This document shows positions 62,653 to 64,000 of a DNA stretch of 64,000 nt, piece by piece; within the stretch, counting starts at the first letter, position 1; each line of letters opens with the position of its first letter. Below the pieces are notes generated by a model. That model did not search any database. It was not told the DNA's origin and was given only the letters and a program-made list of their open reading frames with translations. The translations under genes and the position numbers were made by a program. This DNA comes from Caprella mutica (taxonomy: Eukaryota > Arthropoda > Malacostraca > Amphipoda > Caprellidae): contig CANNZV010001835.1 in the NCBI GenBank assembly GCA_947561585.1, positions 1 through 64,000 of the forward strand. Direction: 5' to 3'.

Positions 62653-62829
62653 CTATACGTCGAGGTCGCTGCCGGTCAGCTCGTCCACGACGCGGGCGTG
62701 TTGTTCCCAATCGGCGGGCGTGAGCTTGCGAATCGCCGCTTTAGTCTCGGGGCTGATCCGGGGGTCGCCGTTGCGGCGTAGATCGGCCAGCTCGTCTTTG
62801 ATGTTGGCTGGCTTGGTCATGGGTTCCAT
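62653..62829 (-). CDS. Small antitoxin-like protein
   Basis: 58 aa from ATG 62829 (AGGA upstream), or 55 from ATG 62820. Hydrophilic and helical, with IKDELADLRRNGDPRISPET and an ADWEQHARVVDEL tail. Too short for usual ORF cut-offs, but it has a ribosome binding site and coding bias and lies 12 bp upstream of the PIN-like start. Antitoxin role by context only. Confidence 0.5.
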   Translation of the reverse strand: MEPMTKPANIKDELADLRRNGDPRISPETKAAIRKLTPADWEQHARVVDELTGSDLDV

Positions 62830-62853
62830 TGTGCATCCTGTCGAGGGGTCTGG

Positions 62854-63108
62854 CTAGGTCGGGTTCGGTGACGCGGTGGTGAGCGTGATGGTTCGGAAGT
62901 TGGCGAAGTTGCCGGGTGCGAACGATTCGGCCACTTCCCAGTCGGTGATCGTGTTGGAACGTTCCCGACACGCCTGGACGGCCTCCTCGTCGCTTGTCGC
63001 GCCGTGAACGGTGATCTCCCACTCGACGCCGACGTTGGCGCCGTCGTCGTCCCACAACACGCCAAGCACCAAGGTGGTGCGCTCCTCAGATTCGTGGCGG
63101 ACCGACAT
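62854..63108 (-). CDS. Small hypothetical protein (plasmid-type operon)
   Basis: 84 aa from ATG 63108, which overlaps the upstream stop (TGATG) and has GAGGAG before it. Beta-rich, with TTLVLGVLWDDDGANVGVEW and FAPGNFANFRTITL. No family is recognised. Last of three tightly coupled genes (63778, 63419, 63108). Confidence 0.6.
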   Translation of the reverse strand: MSVRHESEERTTLVLGVLWDDDGANVGVEWEITVHGATSDEEAVQACRERSNTITDWEVAESFAPGNFANFRTITLTTASPNPT

Positions 63109-63419
63109 CAGTACTCCTCGGGCCACAGGATCGTGGTTGATGCGCGGTCGGCTTCGGTGATGATCCACAACGTGGAACGTCCCGCTTTCACTGCAACACG
63201 GTCGGGCAGGGCGTAAGCAGACAGGACCCGCTCACCAAGCACTGCGGCGTGGTCATTGGCTGCGGTGTCGTCGGGGCCGAGATCGCCCCAATCTCCTGCT
63301 TGGTGCCGGTGCACGCAAGAATTGACGAAGTCGACCACGTCGCTCCCCCATCGGCTGATCTCGGTGTTGACCCCAAGGGTGGTCACGACCCGGCCGAGGC
63401 TGACTGCCAGCCCGCTCAT
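63108..63419 (-). CDS. Plasmid-related hypothetical protein
   Basis: 103 aa. The C-terminal half (GERVLSAYALPDRVAV, LWIITEADRASTTILWPEEY) matches a family commonly labelled plasmid-related protein and found on many conjugative plasmids; its function is unknown to me. The N-terminus (VNTEISRWGSDVVDFVNSCV) is helical. It overlaps both neighbours. Confidence 0.7.
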   Translation of the reverse strand: MSGLAVSLGRVVTTLGVNTEISRWGSDVVDFVNSCVHRHQAGDWGDLGPDDTAANDHAAVLGERVLSAYALPDRVAVKAGRSTLWIITEADRASTTILWPEEY

Positions 63420-63778
63420 CGCTGCGCCTCAGCCCAGAAGGGGTTTGCGGTGCGGTGGTCGGGATTGTGAACGATTGACCCGCAGGACACGAACGGGGCG
63501 TCACATTCGGTGCACCACACGGCTCCGGAGCGGTGGCGAACAAGCACGGGAACCCACAGCAGAGTGTCGGCGTCTCGCTCGAGGATGGCCTCGGCGGCGT
63601 CGTCGTTGAGGCACCACCCGCAGCGGTCCTCGTTGTGGTTCACCCGGGTTCCGCACGTCGAGCACTGGTGAAGATCTCGGGCGCAGCATTCGGCGGTGCC
63701 GATGTCGAGCATGATTCCGCCCCGGACTCCTGCCCAGATCGTGCCGCTGTTGTCGATGTGGTTGGTGGCGATGGTCAT
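63416..63778 (-). CDS. Zinc-ribbon hypothetical protein
   Basis: 120 aa from ATG 63778 with AGGGAG upstream. CxxC pairs (CSTCGTRVNHNEDRCGWC and WCTECDAPFVSC) indicate one or two zinc ribbons in a soluble protein. First gene of the 63778-62854 operon. No function is assigned. Confidence 0.65.
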   Translation of the reverse strand: MTIATNHIDNSGTIWAGVRGGIMLDIGTAECCARDLHQCSTCGTRVNHNEDRCGWCLNDDAAEAILERDADTLLWVPVLVRHRSGAVWCTECDAPFVSCGSIVHNPDHRTANPFWAEAQR

Positions 63779-64000
63779 TTGATGATCTCCCTTTGGTTCG
63801 TGTCGCGAACGAGGCTCCGCTTCGTTCGGCTCATGCCGGACCCCAGCGGCCGGAGGTCATGTCCAGATCGGAGCAAGTGAAGGTGGAGGCCCGCAGCGCA
63901 GCGAGGACACAGAAGCTGCAGCGCCGCGGAGCGTCTTGACCTGACCGCAGGGCGCGGAACCACGCGCTGGTCTTTGGCCCACCCGTCCCTGTTGATCCGT
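63779..64000. other. Right-edge stretch
   Basis: It contains the ribosome binding site of the 63778 gene. No other supported gene is seen; the short minus-strand frame here lacks family resemblance. Confidence 0.35.

Noticed and set aside
1..64000. tRNA, rRNA, riboswitch or CRISPR features
   Set aside because: None found by eye on either strand; a covariance-model scan would be needed to exclude a tRNA used as an attachment site.

Overview
The window looks like the accessory genome of a high-GC actinobacterium (Actinomycetota). The evidence is strong G/C third-position bias, the SCO6880-type/VirB4/TrwC conjugation gene set usual in that phylum, and PadR and DUF4214-RHS families. An acidimicrobial host is a guess. 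There are no rRNA, tRNA or core housekeeping genes. It reads as a conjugative/integrative element (about 36.6-64 kb) next to a scarred island of toxin, defence and transposon debris (about 0-36.6 kb).

Left part, 0-36.6 kb. A secreted fibronectin-III protein runs off the left edge; its 0.56 kb repeats differ by single bases in homopolymers. Then comes a three-gene operon of a LOTUS/OST-HTH protein, an unknown protein and a membrane protein (5277 to 2573). It is followed by an IS1380 transposase with an internal inversion, a TrwC relaxase scrap fused in frame to a NucA/NucB-type DNase domain, and a two-gene AAA ATPase/subtilase module of the IetAS defence type (12370 to 8843). Next are a Tn3 tnpA fragment, an unrecognised 391-aa gene, an RHS scrap, a 322-bp inverted-repeat element and an IS6 transposase fragment. 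A complete 2279-aa secreted RHS protein (23065 to 16226) has a small membrane-protein gene directly behind it. A Tn3 remnant (IR, putative res, tnpR, broken tnpA), a tyrosine integrase operon, an HNH protein and a 5'-truncated adenine methyltransferase follow. A second RHS protein (29904-35600) has lost its N-terminus and has an overlapping immunity-type gene.

Three 222-bp copies of one non-autonomous element, with perfect 21-bp terminal inverted repeats, sit at 8580, 29682 and 36362. Each lies at a gene truncation: the putative immunity gene, the methyltransferase together with RHS2, and an unknown ORF.

Right part, 36.6-64 kb. Transfer genes are a prepilin-peptidase-like protein, a sigma-region-4-like regulator, a VirD4/TraG coupling ATPase, an XseA-like protein with a C-terminal membrane anchor, a TrwC relaxase-helicase with an extra HTH segment, and a T4SS operon (small membrane protein, lipoprotein, VirB6/TrbL-like, SCO6880-like, VirB4-like). 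A PadR-regulated FtsX-type ABC transporter and a two-recombinase unit bounded by perfect 12-bp inverted repeats lie between the coupling protein and relaxase genes. A 49-bp conserved element precedes the relaxase gene, the T4SS operon and a small gene at 37324, always in the same orientation to the downstream gene. It is the best candidate here for an undescribed control signal of the transfer module. The right end has a recombinase/HTH/zinc-ribbon-recombinase operon, two oppositely oriented truncated genes joined head to head, and small plasmid-type genes.
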